64,000 nt of DNA from Palaemon carinicauda (GCF_036898095.1 NC_090766.1:38447471-38511470); one strand, 5' to 3'. Counted from the first letter of the stretch, positions 22,140-34,592 are shown. Notes: a model not told the origin generated them from the letters alone. Numbers and translations: made by a program.

Positions 22140-23672
22140 AGTATGTTAGGAAAAATAAAAATTACTTAAAATTTTTTATTTCAATGCGTTGTACAGGTGT
22201 TCACGACCCTCATTTGGAATGAAAGGTGCTGCCCTCATCCCCTTCTTCAGAGTTCGAGACTGGAGATACTGTATACAGCAGAAGCAACGTGTACGTTCCA
22301 TGGGCAATGAGTGTTATGACTTTAGCAGACTGCCTCGACACCCAGCTGATCGATTTTACCAAGATTGCTAACTACAAGATTGCTACCCTCTTCACAAACC
22401 AGGTGTCCATGCTTTTGATCTTCACGTGCCAAGTCTGAAGGCTACCAGTCTCCAAGCACTAGTTAATCACTTGAGCGGTCTCAGTGTGACCAGTCCCTAA
22501 GTGATCGGTCTGCCACAAGCTTGGACAACTTGCATTTTGGTCACCATGCAATTGGACACCTTGCTTCTGTTTTTCAGCGACTTTCTGGTCACAGAATTTC
22601 AGGCAAGACCATGCTCAGTCTCACTGCTCTATTGATTGCTGTGCGATTGTTTCCATTAGGAACTGCCCAGGGAAAGGTGATTGGAACATTATGCTCACCT
22701 TTTACCAGATCTTCGACTGAAAGACCTTGGACCCTTACCCTTCAGAAGATTAGCCTAGGCTCAGGAATAGTTCCCAACGGTCTTCCTGCCCCAGGAACTG
22801 AATCCCCGTTTTGGGAAATCACTCTAGTCCTAATATCTCGAGCAGACCTTTCTTGTGAGCCCTTGACTGGTCATGAGGTAGTATATGACCTCCCCAGACT
22901 ACTCATCAGCCTTGGCCTAGGCCTTAAAAATATATGTACCCCATATTTCATGTCAAAAGTTATTCTCAAATAGAGGAAGGCCTTCCTCTCCATTGATCCG
23001 GAGATTGTATCCAAGATCCGGAATTTAGCCGTGCACACCTCCCAATTCAAGTCCTCCATTTCTTCTTTATAAGGAGCATTCAGGATGACTCGCTCCTCTG
23101 TTCCGTTACGACACAATGACGCTATTCAGAACACTCAAGCTCCCTTGCAGAGCACCTGATAGACACTTTCCTCTCTCACTGCCACAAGGATAAAGAAGAT
23201 ATTGAAGTATCTCCTTCCTTCCAGGTAAGGGGGAGGATCGATAAAATGTATGCTAACTCATTGCTTATAATGACCACACATTCAGACAACATATCCTTAC
23301 GGATGTAGGTTCTTTCATGCGTACCTATCAGTCTCCTGGTGAGGATCTTGCAAAACACTTGTGGAAGTTTCATCCACAGGAGTAAAGAACTTTGGCATTT
23401 CCCAAGTTAGTAAACCAGCCAGTTTGTTTATAGGGCCTTTCTCCCTCTATAGAACAAGTCTCCTTTTGAAGGACGAGGATTGTATTCATATGGGAAAAAA
23501 ACACAAAAGGTTATTTGTATTTTTCCTAACTATACAAACCGCAATCATCCCACAAGTCGCTCTTTTTGGTGAGTGGGTGGAGCATACCCTCCAGCAACTA
23601 TCACTACCTTGCTAAAAGTTTAAACAGACGTTTCCAGCTTGTATAGTTAGGAAAAATACAAATTACTTTTAT

Positions 23673-24448
23673 AATTTTTTATATTTAGTCACTTCAGTAC
23701 ACCACTCATTCAAAAGATATATAAACTTACAGCTTTCATTGTGTTTGTTTTTTGGAACAAGTTTTTGGTCAAAATAATTGTAAATTAATTATTATTCTAC
23801 AGTTTGTCTCCTTGTTCATGACGGTGGTTGCCATTCCAAAGTAATTTGACCCGGTCACTTTGTAACCTTTTGAGGTCCAAAAGGTGTGCTCATAAATCAG
23901 TTATGAAGTATAATTCATGTAAATAGTATAGCTGCAGGTACGAGGCTGTAAGATAGTTTCATGGTTACTTGTATGTAAAATAATGGCTCTGTTTAAGTGA
24001 CATGAAAACTTTAGTTGTTGATTTATTCAGGCATCATATGCTAGCATTGCTGCTATTTTTTCTTTTATGAATCTCTTAAGTGTAGTGGTATAATTTGTTC
24101 TGGCAGGGATGTTTTTGTTTGGGTATTTTTCTATTTGTTTCATGCTTAAAGAGCTGTTGTCAATATTTGTGTAGTTTTATTTAGTTGTTTTATGTTTTAT
24201 TTTGCACAATAATTAGGAAGTGGAAACTAAGATAGGATTTATTTTAACATTTGCAATTTGTTCAAATATCTTGAAGGTTATACAGTAATAGAAGGGTATA
24301 ACTTCATTTGTCTATTTGTGAACTTTGTCCCTGAACAGATTTATAGAGTAATTTGGCTAAGGTGGTTTACAAATCTCATTAAACATATATACAGTACATA
24401 TATTTATATATACTGTGCTTAGATTCAATACCACTGTATCTTTGACAG
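23673..24448 (+). other. Eb1: EB1 intron 3' part; no gene seen
   Basis: AT-rich host sequence from the right end of the C relic to the acceptor CTTTGACAG ending at 24448. There are no coding signs and no element ends. Confidence 0.6.
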
Positions 24449-24546
24449 GAGCGCGCTCAACCCCCTCTCGCATTGCCTCTCGGCCAGCGACCACCACTCG
24501 TTCACCTGGTTTGAATAATGCTCAAGTTGAGGAACTCTCTAGTCAG
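24449..24546 (+). CDS. Eb1: EB1 exon: basic Ser/Thr/Pro linker to start of coiled coil
   Basis: The 98 bases begin with two bases completing a Gly codon, then encode ARSTPSRIASRP, RSPGLNN and VEELSSQ. The last residues lead into the coiled coil. The acceptor TTTGACAG precedes it and the donor GTATGA starts at 24547, in phase 0. The basic Ser-rich linker, often a phosphorylation target, is typical of EB1 proteins. Confidence 0.9.
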
Positions 24547-27493
24547 GTATGACTGTTTTTTTCTGGTTGATTAGGATCAGTAATTATTCTATTAGTTACA
24601 AGTATTTTTTTCTTATGATAAGGTTTCAAAAGTTTTACTGGGTGAAGGCTGAAGATGTGTGTTTTATAATGTTTTTTATTTTGCAAATTTCCTTAGGTCG
24701 TTATGTTTGTAAAGCTTAACAGGATTGTCTTGTGGAATACTTGTATAGTAATGTATTTTCAATTCAAGCAAATGGTTTATCTTTTGCAATTTTTAAGTTA
24801 CATGTATAGGCCTACAGTACAGCAATTGTTTTTGTCTGGTATTGACCATTGAAATTTAAAGAAAACGGAAATAATTTCATGGTATACTCTTACAAATTCA
24901 CATTAGACTTTGATTACTTAACCAAAGCACATCTTATATAGTTTTCCCAATTTTGTCTTTAGCACCTGACTTTTTTTTTAAATATTAGACAAAAAATTGA
25001 GTTCTATCAATGTCTGAGTGTATTAAAAAATAGGTTGTCCCATAGGTCTAATATTACAGTGAAATATTTACCTTTATATGAAGGCGAACACTATTACTAT
25101 ATTTTGGCATGTTCTTGACATTTGGTAAATCATTACAGTATTTATCTAGATGGTGTGATAAGGTTTCATGTACCATTTAGTAGAATATTTGTAGAATTAA
25201 TTAGATCAAACAAAGTTCTATTAGAGTTTTTATACTGTATCCTTTTAATTTACTGTATGTACAAACTTTTGCACTTTAGAAACGCTGTTTATTCTCTCTT
25301 ATAATTGAGAAGAAATTTTTCAAGGTCAGCACTGTTCATTCTGTAAAATCTTCAATCTTATCTCTTATCAAGTTTTGCGTTGAGCTGTACTAGGGCTTTG
25401 TTTACAACTGAAGTCTGTGTTTTCCATTCCCCCCTCATAGCGAAGGATATAAGGGTTAGATACCAATTACCCCTTTTTTATAATAGAGAAAATTAAGTAT
25501 AGACAATATATGTTAAAAGTCATTTCCCTTTGTTTTTGCAGTTCCCCCATCCGTTGACCTGCTGGTCAAATATTGGCACTTGAGCTATGCAGTTTCAGTA
25601 TTATGATAATCAACCTTTTGATTTTTCTAAATAAATACAAAGAAAAAATGTCAAAATTGTTGCTAGTAGTATGTAGCATCAGCAAATGTGAACTGATAAC
25701 AACGATATCTGAAAGTAGGTTTATATATCTTTTCCTCATAATATTTAGTTTTGTATTAATTTATTTTGGTAATCATACTGTTGGAAAGAGCATAAGAAAT
25801 GCTGTGATTAATAGCGTGCACAATTTTATTTTTATTTTGCTTAAATCTTTTTCAATACATGAATTCCAAGTGACCAAAAAAAATTAGGTAAATATTTTTA
25901 CAAAGTTATATAGTTTGAGATGCAAAGCTGTATTCTCCCTTAACCAGTTGCTCAAAAACAGTTCCTGCTCGGACTCTTCTAAAACGAAAAGAAACTTCCC
26001 AGTTCCAGTGCTTCCTGAACATAGGAAGCACTCATTTCTAATCTGTTTTATCACCAGTAGCCTTTGATTTAAGGTTTAAAGGCTAGTATATTTCTAAAGC
26101 ATTTTCATAGACATAACACATTTAAATTTCGTGTAATTTTAGCCTGATTAATGTAGATACCTTTCATACAGTAGCATTGACACTTGGCAGCTTGAGTACT
26201 GTAGAAGCGTGCTGCTTCTAATCAAGGAACAACGTAACTTTGGCTTATTTCCTGTGTTCATTCCAGCCTCATTTTTGACCTCATTACCCTCGACTGGAGG
26301 AGCCATGTTTAAATTGATCTAATAACGACTTTTAATTTTAAGTCTATTCTGCTGTTTATGGGAAGTTGACCAATTAAAGCTTGTGGATGTTGAAAGTACC
26401 CAGTTTTGATCCGATATTTTGTTTGTTTGCAATCCTTTTCATTGAAATTTGTTTTCTCTACAAATAGCTTTACTTATTCACTTTTTCTGTAAATATTAGA
26501 GACGGCTGACAAGATAAACTGATGACAAAGTAAGAAGAAAACTCTTCTCTTGATTTTTAATGAGTAATCAGAAAATAGACGTGATGTTTATAACATTCAA
26601 TTAACGTTAAAGATGGACATGTTTTGTTACTGACTTAAAAGCCTGTTTTTTTATTTTTAAAGTATGTGACCTGCTATACTTGATGAATATTGCTAGCTAG
26701 TAATAATACAGTAGTAATTGGTTTTTAGTAGATGTCTACTTTATATTTTAATGTTCTTGTTGTCATAGGTATTGAATGAATTATGAGTTAATACATTTTA
26801 TTTCTTGCAGAACTGTTTTTATAGTGTTATCATATACAGTATACAAATAGCTGTAAATGTTCTTAAAAGTTGACTCATGTAAGGTGAATGGTGACTGAAA
26901 ATAGAATACAAACAATTCAAGAAGGTTTGGTAGCCCTTTTTAAGCTAAATATTACTCAAGTACGAAATATGTTTTTTTTAGCTTTTCACATCGTACTTGG
27001 AGATTGGTAAGCCTACCCTAGTGTAATCTACCGAAAACGGAACTCGAATGATACACCAGATATTCTGTAAGATGAATTATTTATAGAAGACAAAGTTTGA
27101 AGTTCCAGAAAGGCAAAGAAAAAGAGTTATTCATAGGAATTTAATAATATTTTATGATTAACATTCTATGATCATATTTTTAAGTGCATCTAAAATATTA
27201 CAGGATATATCGGTGTCTACAATAATTATTTTTCCCTCTACTCCCATCTGTAGTGTTTATAAAAAGAATTGTCTTTGATGGGAGTAGCAAGGTCCTCCAA
27301 TACTGCTATTGTAGCATTTACTGATATATAGATTTTTTATATTAATGTTATGTTTATTGTAACTTTGAATATTCCCTGGTGTTCACATTTCTTCTCTCTG
27401 GAAGGTTAATTTATGACATTTACTCAAAGAACTAAAAAATTTTGCGTTTTCTTTCCTTTCGATAAACTTACGCCTCTAGTAAAGAAATTATCA

Positions 27494-27601
27494 TTATTAT
27501 TTGCTAAGCTACAATCCTAGTTGGAAAAGCAGGGAAAATAGCCCAGTGAGGAAAGGAAACAAGGAAAAATAAAATGTTTTAGGAACAATAACATCAAAAT
27601 C
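27494..27601 (-). mobile_element. Short 3' fragment of a non-LTR repeat
   Basis: It shares GCTAAGCTACAA, AGTTGGAAAAGCAGG and related stretches with 47408-47450, part of the older non-LTR fragment split by the RTE copy L2. Confidence 0.5.
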
Positions 27602-27935
27602 TAGTGTTTGATGGCAACCACCTATGGCATGTTATAGCAACCGATCCAGTGTCTTTCAGTTTGGATTGACTTTGGCTTGTCAATAACCATGGAGTCCTAA
27701 TTGTTCACATTTAGGTTTTTTAGTGTTTAAAAATGCATTCATGTAGCTTTATTAGTAACTACAACATAAACTGTTTAAGGGAATTATTTCTGGGCAGTCA
27801 TCATGCGCATTCTATTTTTTTCTAATTTTTGGAACAGTGTTATGATTTAATAACTGTTGTAAAGAGTGTAAAGGTTTCTGCTGCTCTTATGAACAAGTAT
27901 GTTTTTATGGTTAACGATTAAATTAAATTTCACAG

Positions 27936-28094
27936 CTCAAAAGGAAACTTGCTTATAGTTTCGGGGGTAATCTAGAGAAGGTTAGGCTAGTTGATTATAA
28001 CAGGGATGATGACTATAATGAGACGCCAGCACCAAAGTCCAATACAGCACTAAACAAATCAAAGTCTGATAGTGATGAGTTTCAAAGCTCATAA
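27936..28094 (+). CDS. Eb1: Possible alternative terminal exon of EB1 (52 codons and stop)
   Basis: The frame follows an AG acceptor (ATTTCACAG) and is in phase with the preceding exon (24449-24546, phase 0). It encodes LKRKLAYSFGGNLEK, then a tail rich in Asp, Asn, Lys and Ser (DYNRDDDYNETPAPKS, SKSDSDEFQSS) and TAA. It looks less AT-rich and more codon-like than the surrounding intron. If used, the protein would keep the CH domain and linker but lack the coiled coil/EBH domain and EEY tail. I do not recognise the tail, the polypyrimidine tract is weak, and no perfect AATAAA follows closely. It could be chance or an old fragment. Confidence 0.4.
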   Translation, partial: LKRKLAYSFGGNLEKVRLVDYNRDDDYNETPAPKSNTALNKSKSDSDEFQSS

Positions 28095-28649
28095 CTTCTT
28101 TAGCTTCTTGTTAATATCAGGCCAGTGAGTATTTAATTAAAGGCAGCGATTCTGAATTAATTTGTCTTAATTTAAACTCATAAATAATCTAGGTATTTGA
28201 GTATTCTATTCATTAAGGGTTCTGATGGTGTACACATCATTACACATTTGAGATCCTCTCATAGAGCCTGTACAGTAATTCTTTATTTACTTATGACCCT
28301 TTTGCTGTAGGACCCTTGCCGTCCTGCAGTCTTAGCAGCTCTCTTTGGCAACTAGATTGTGAGGCAGAAGAATGATTTAGTAGCCTGGATCCTAATATCC
28401 TTTAACTATCTGAAGTAAGCGCTGTAAAGCAACCTCATATTTCATATGTGGATGGTGTAGCCTATTGTTTGATTCCCTTATAGCAAATTTATATGAAAAA
28501 AATCTTGGCAAAATCTAATCAGCTGTGTCAGGATTTGGATGGCAGTGTGTATCCATGCACTTGCAAGCTTGGTTAATAGCTCATCACTGGTTAACGCTTC
28601 TAACTGGGTAAATGTATGCACTAGTTCCTCAACTACAGTACTGAAATGA

Positions 28650-29262
28650 GTCCCTCGGCAAACTGGGGCTCAACAGCTCCCGTGTAATGATATAAACAAA
28701 TGGGAAAACCAGAAAGTATCGTCTTCTTACATAAATCTGAGTAGGAGCCTGCTGCTAATATACACACCCACCCTCCTCCCCACTGACTTGGGTGTCAAGA
28801 GGATAGGAAATAGGTTTGATTTTTAAGAATAAAAGACAAAGGATCTGTGATTTGAACAATCCGTGGTTGGTTGCCATCAACTGCAAGATTGTTTCATTAC
28901 TCGATTGAAAGAAAAGAAAAAAGGGAAATTTTTTATTTTCATTACTCTTTTGAAAGAATAAAATAAAGGGAAATTTTCGATTGTGTCATTACTCGATTGA
29001 AAGAAAAGAAGAAAAGGGAAATTTTTTATTGTGTCATTACTTGATTGGTAGAATAAAATGAAAGGAAATATTTTGTTTCATTACTCGATTGAAACTAAAG
29101 AAAAGGGGAATTTTTATAGTTTTAGGAGTAAAAGTTGATAAAATTGAGCTTGTAGAGTAAAGAAATATGAACATGAGGTGAGTTTGGAAATGAAATTTGT
29201 TCTTACACGAATACACATCTGAGTAAAGAACTTTGGTTTCTATAGTTAGGAAAATTAAAAAT
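28650..29262. repeat. Possible C-family DIRS terminal relic
   Basis: TAAAAGACAAAGG near 28834-28846 resembles the complement of the C left end. TATAGTTAGGAAAATTAAAAATGA near 29240-29262 resembles DIRS right ends. The two are separated by the tandem repeat. The match is too decayed to be sure. Confidence 0.3.
28892..29118 (+). repeat. Tandem repeat, about 5 units of about 47 bases
   Basis: Units start TTTCATTACTCGATTGAAAG or TGTCATTAC and end with AAAGGGAAATTTT. They are imperfect and AT-rich. A related stretch (GGGAAATTTT, then GTTGATAAAATTGAGCTT) recurs near 32758-32805. Confidence 0.75.
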
Positions 29263-29450
29263 GATTTGAAAAGGTTGCGAGTTTGTAAGAATTTGTGATT
29301 TTGTTATCAAAATTAATTTTTTATAACAATCTTCTTATATGTTTTCCTGAAGAAATTTTTTATTTTTGATAAGGCTAAGGACTTTAAGAGCAAAGTATTT
29401 TTATATTTATAAATAGAATTCTAGTAGTTTTTTCCTTTTTGTCTCTCTAG

Positions 29451-29600
29451 TTGATGGAGATGAGATTGACAGTTAGTGGCTTGGAAAAGGAACGCGATTT
29501 CTACTTTGGCAAATTAAGAGAAATTGAAGTCTTGTGTCAGGACGAGGGCGAGAATGCTCCACTTATTCAGAAAATTTTGGATATTTTGTACGCCACAGAG
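29451..29600 (+). CDS. Eb1: EB1 exon: coiled coil and EB-homology domain
   Basis: These 50 codons contain the hallmark EB1 segment GLEKERDFYFGKLREIEVLCQ, followed by an acidic stretch and IQKILDILYATE. This is the dimerisation domain whose surface binds SxIP-type partners in EB proteins. The acceptor GTCTCTCTAG ends at 29450 and the donor GTAAGT starts at 29601; both boundaries are in phase 0. Confidence 0.95.
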
Positions 29601-32389
29601 GTAAGTCCCTTGTGTTTTATTTTCGTCTTTAATGCATCCTACTCTTCCCAAAATGGTAAGTTAATTATTTTCAGGTACTTAATAGTACTTAAGACATTTT
29701 TTTTAACAAAGGTTTTTACTTCAGAGAGCTATGCTCTTTAATCCTTTTTAGATAACAATTTACTAATTTTTTAAAACTAGTATTATATATAATGGGTGTT
29801 ACAATATCCTTGGTAAATAATTTTTTTGTATTGAAATTTACCAATAAATAATTAATGAAACTAATTTCAATTATGCATGTGTACTTATTGGTATACTGAC
29901 GACAGGAGTAAGTGGAAATGCTTCCATGTCCTCCTTATTTGTTTTCGGAAGATGAATGTTCCGATGTGTTGGTATTTTATTTATAATTAGGAATTTTTTA
30001 TTTTTTAACTAATTTATTTCTTTTATTATGCTAAATAAAATTGGAGGTAAGATGGATGAAAATTAAATTCAATAAGAGGGAAAGAGCCTGGTTAGATCTA
30101 TTCTAATATTACAGTAGTCACAGTGATATTATGAAAGTATGTTTTGAATTGTGCAGATGAATTAACGAGAATGTTTTTATATTTTGGAATTTGGCATTTT
30201 GAAGTTTTTTCGGTGTTTTGTCTGGTACCCTTGGCTCTTGAGTTTTGTCTGTAAGTTATATTAGTGTGTTTTAGACTTTGATTGGGATTGTATGTTTACC
30301 ATACGTAAGTTCGCTGAATATTCATAGAATACATCATGGATTACGGTAAAAAGATTATTCAGTCACAATACTAAGGTCTTGTCATATTTGGAGAGAACTC
30401 CATTTGTATCAAGGCTGGAAATTGTTGCAACATCATAAGAGGAGAGTGTTTGTTTTAAAGTTTATCTTTTCTTATCCTTCTAGTTCTACATTCTGTTTCT
30501 TTTGAGGCAATGGAAAGTGCCAACAAATGAATAGATAATTGAGTGACTAAATTTTGTGGCCTTTTTTATGGTACTGTACTTCATTTACTGGAAAAATGAC
30601 TGTAAGCTTCAGTGGCATTATTGGGTTTTAGTTGAAAATACTGAAATTTTAAGATAATTTAAAAAATCTTATACAAATGTTATTCATAGAAAATTTACTA
30701 TCTTTGAAAAATATTTCTCTTCATTTGCTCATAAGATGCATGATCGCACATGACATATGCCACTTTCAGTAGGACATAACCATGAAATGTAATTGGCACT
30801 AGCACATCACACAAAAAGGCATTTTTTATTTTGAGCACAAATTTTTATATTTTTGCAGATAACCGTTGGTAGTTATTCTAAGATTTTTTGACTGTGATCG
30901 AAAAATAAGCAAGTATTGTATTTTTATATTGAAGATAATTATAATGCAGCATTTCCAAATCACAAAATTTTAATTTCAGGAATCAATCACTTTAGTGTAA
31001 TGACCAAAGAAGTACAAGTAATTTAATTTATTTTTTGTCAAAACTCCATTCTATATCAGCTTACCAAACCATTAAGATGTCATAAACAGGGATAAAAAAC
31101 AGCATTTTGTGCATATGGGAATTACAACCACATTACCGGTTGGTTTGTCAACATCATAAAAACATATTTAAATCAATATCACCTCTTCTTGTGACATCAT
31201 TGAGTGGTGGTGGTTTCAATTGTATAAATGCTGAGCATATTGAATTTTTTTTTATAGATGGAAATAATTGGAATTTCTTAATACAAATGTAATCCTAAAA
31301 AGAAATTCTACCACTGAAGGAAATTGGATGTTGCAGCATTTTGTTGTTAAGAGTGGAGAAAAACAATCCTGTTTGGCAATATCAACAAAGTAAAGTATAA
31401 ATTCCTTAGGTTTTGATGAGTGTTTGCTCCTGCTTGTTTGATTATACTGTCTGTGATTGTTGAAATACGTAATTCTAAAGAAAGTAAATTGTATTGTTGA
31501 TGGAATTAAGTAGGATGTCAGTTGTGAATGATGGTTAGCCAATTGGATTATCTCTCTTGAGGGAAATTCTCTAAAAAAAAAAACAGTGCATATTAAGAAA
31601 ATTTCAAGCAAAATATTGCATACTTTGAAGGGAGGCCACTTTAAGTGGGGTGAAATTGCTGTAATTATTTGACTTAATCTTAAAGGATGTTATTTTACTG
31701 TTTGGAGCTTGGACCTAAGTCAATCTTGGTATGCAATAGGCAGTTGTGAGAGAGGTTAGTTTCCTGGTAAAGGACAACAGGATGGTGGAAGCTACACAAG
31801 ATAATGAATGTTATGATAGACATGGATTCTTATTGTGTAATAGTATAACTTAAGCAAGTGAAAATACACTGACCATTCACAAAAAAAGTCCTTGTTGCAT
31901 TACCTCATATAGGTGTTTTGATATTATACCAACACTTGCCAAAATGCACCTATTCAGGGACATAGAAATGTTTTTTTCAAAATTAAAGAGGTAGTTAAAA
32001 GGAGTTCAGTTTTAAAGTTCAATCAAAAAGTGCCAATTGAGAGATAAGGTGTATGAGCCTTGGGATATTGAAGATAACATTTGGCATGAGTTTTGAATCC
32101 AAAGCCATGCTGCAGAAAATAGTAAATTTATCACTAACTTTGCTGAATATAGTACTGTACATCTATTAACCTCATATATTTACAATACATACAATTTCAA
32201 GGACAGGGCACTCACTGATGCAGATTATTTACCTTCCTAAAATATTGCAATAAATCAAAACAATAGATGTTTAAACAGTACCATTAAATTTCCCTTGTTG
32301 AAGTTCACAGCATGGTTATAATAGTTATTTGAAAACTTAGGGAATGTATCAGATTGTATGACAATGTAGTTTTTGCGTGCAAGTACTTG

Positions 32390-32640
32390 CTGTCTCGGTA
32401 TCTTATGTAGTGTCCTGTAGTCATACTTCAGTGTCTTTGCTGTGTCCTTTCAGTCCCCAGTAGTAATACTCATCAACCTTCTGCTTATTTACTGTTCCCA
32501 CTTCCTTTCTTCCATCTTGCTGTCCAATTTCTTTCAACTTTCGTTGTCCAACTGAAGGCCACCCCCCCCTCCCATCGTACCTCTGTGCTGAATAACCTGC
32601 TAGGTTCCAATGCTAGACCATTTCTAAAGGTGTAAAAGGT
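32390..32640 (-). repeat. Decayed SINE-like dispersed repeat
   Basis: It shares GTACCTC..TGCTGAATA.CCT with 37050-37075 and has the general layout of a widespread decapod repeat I recall. Divergence is high and no promoter boxes were verified. Confidence 0.4.
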
Positions 32641-34535
32641 TGCTCATGAAAGCCAAAAGTCAACGCAGAGACTGAAAAACTAATTCTCAGAGGTTTGATC
32701 TAGCCATTGGGTATTGCCATTAACTGCTAAACTGGATCTTTACTTAAGGCATAAAAAGAAAGGGAAATTTTGGTTTTAGGGGAATGTGTTGATAAAATTG
32801 AGCTTTGAGAGAGAAGTAAAATGAATATCTTGATAGGTTCATAGAAATAATAAAAGAAATTCTGAAAGAAAGTCTTGAATCTTTTGTAAGTATGTTAGAA
32901 GGTTTTTTGTAATTACCAGAGTTTGAGGAAGTGGGCTGGGAATATCGGACAGTTTTACAATGACTTCTATTTTTTTTAATGTCTGGTTTGTCGTGCACTT
33001 TAAGTTTACCTGGTAAAATACCCCGCAGAATTTTAGTTTTTGAACGCTTACACATAATTTGTACAATCCCTTTGAAAGTAAATGGGACATTAAAAGTGTG
33101 TATTTCTTCACATGCTTGCCTTGTATTATAATTTTTATAAATTGTTCTTTTTTTTTTTCATGTACTTCATATTGCCTGTAGATTTTATTTGCTTCGTTAA
33201 TTAGAAAGAATTTGGCTTTGCAATCTGAGAACTGGGTGTAGCTACAATAAAGGATATCCTATTTCAAAAATGAGTAAGTCGTATGGCTACCTCGGTAGCT
33301 GGAGATGAGTTTGAGCGTAGACTGACCACGTGTTTCTGAACTGAAGTCATGTTAGAGCATGCTTGTGTTTTGTGGTTGCTGTGATATTCATGCATGCTAT
33401 CTTTCTACTATGCAGTGCCTTTTTGAATATCCCTGTAAGTGGAAGGCATTATATAAGAACAAGTAGCATTGTAAACAGTAAAAAAAAAAAAAGAATGTTC
33501 AAGGATCCAGGTGATCATATAAAACAACAAAATTTTTTCCTCAGGACAATTCTGCGGAGAATGCAGGCAACTTTACAGAGAACTTCCCTGACCATGTGCA
33601 GGCATGTTGAATAAGCATTTGCATACACATTGAGTGATTAAGATTAAAAACAATGAATTCTCAGTACAGTAACACACAAGGCTTTTAGCTTTTTATATCA
33701 TCAGTATGTTGTAATGAATATTTTGCTTCAATACTGCTTTCTGATTGCTATGTGCAGTTATTAGTGAAAGATGTTTTGAAATCCAAATCATTGTTTTATC
33801 CCTATTTGAGCTATTTCAACACAGACTAGCAATTTAATGGGTTTCTGGCTTCCATTGACGAAAGAAATACGGAAAATCTAGATAGTTATCTGAATTTTTT
33901 TCCCTTGGGAGATTGGAAACAAACCAGAAATTTCCATTTGAAAAGAGTTCTTTATGAAAATGTAGGAAAACATTTCTATTGGAGAGATTTCAGATTTAGT
34001 ACTGTACTCATAACACAGTTTGGAGGTTTTGAATTGCTATTTGTTTGTTTTCACAAAAAAATATACAAAACTTTCTACATTTTAACATACAGTACTGGAT
34101 AAATATTTGAAATATCTATTCAGACTTATAAAACCTCATTTTTTACACTACTTTTCAGTGTGCATTATATCATATCTCGTAAGTGTATAGGTATATTAGT
34201 GAAATTTATAGCAAGCAAATAAGAAAGTTAACCCATTCAGGATATCTTTATGTATGATAGGTATTATTTCTATTCTTCTTAGTAATGTTAGCAGTTCTTT
34301 TCCTTTATTTAAAAAAATCATTAGGGTTGTACAATCTGCTTTGCCTATGCTTTGCTTATTCAGTTTATAATGTAAAAATTAATTGTATATTTAAAAAGTG
34401 AGTAGGATTACATGGAAATAGAGACCTAGCTCTTGAAAAAGGTTTTTCTTCTGTAACATTTTGCCCGGAAGCATACATATGAGGAAAAGATGGTGATACA
34501 TTTAAGATCGATATTACTAGTTAGATATTCGATAG

Positions 34536-34592
34536 AGGCCCTTTGCGTCAATAGGCATAGGGGAAGATGATGATGATGATGATGATAGTGAT
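34536..34592 (+). repeat. RTE-like 3' tail relic with (GATGAT)n
   Basis: GAGGCCCTTTGCGTCAATAGG matches the tail of the fragment at 10895-11068 and is followed by a run of GAT repeats, the usual RTE 3' end. Confidence 0.55.

Larger units (their letters stand above)
15656..22179 (+). mobile_element. DIRS1-like tyrosine-recombinase retrotransposon, copy B1 (family B)
   Basis: This is a 6.5 kb element with inverted terminal repeats (about 15676-15855 and 21960-22139) and an internal complementary region (about 21793-21893). It encodes a gag-like protein, pol and tyrosine recombinase on the + strand. The ends are set at AT (15656-15657 and 22178-22179) from the joined-end copy in the internal region (AT 21835-21836). 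Gag and pol contain stops and frameshifts; the recombinase frame is open throughout. It is inserted within the decayed C copy, in the EB1 intron 13805-24448. Confidence 0.87.
14020..23672 (+). mobile_element. Decayed, internally deleted DIRS-like copy C, interrupted by B1
   Basis: The left end begins TTTGTTCCTATACACATACAAACC (first bases at 14022). The right end is GTATAGTTAGGAAAAATACAAATTAC near 23641-23665. The two ends have related inverted repeats: the complement of 14080-14130 resembles 23590-23645, sharing CCAGCAACTA, AAAAGTTTAAA and TTTCCAGCTTG-like blocks. A decayed internal complementary region is seen at about 23481-23560. Subtracting B1 leaves about 3.1 kb, too short for gag, pol and recombinase, and no catalytic motifs are readable. 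Open frames such as 22521-22973 show no family signature. Copy B1 lies at 15656-22179 within it. Confidence 0.6.
24547..29450 (+). other. Eb1: EB1 intron; no other confirmed gene
   Basis: About 4.9 kb between the donor at 24547 and the acceptor GTCTCTCTAG ending at 29450. It holds a short 3' fragment of a non-LTR repeat (about 27494-27601), a possible alternative terminal exon (27936-28094), a 47-base tandem repeat (28892-29118) and a possible DIRS terminus relic (about 28650-29262). Most of the sequence is AT-rich with no gene; the open frame at 25573-25887 has no coding character. Confidence 0.7.

Noticed and set aside
22521..22973. Gene in the C relic
   Set aside because: 150 open codons but no recognised motif, and surrounded by decayed DIRS sequence; kept only as part of the relic.
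25573..25887. Small membrane protein gene in an EB1 intron
   Set aside because: Hydrophobic content comes from AT-rich codons; there is no family match, no splice logic and no composition change.
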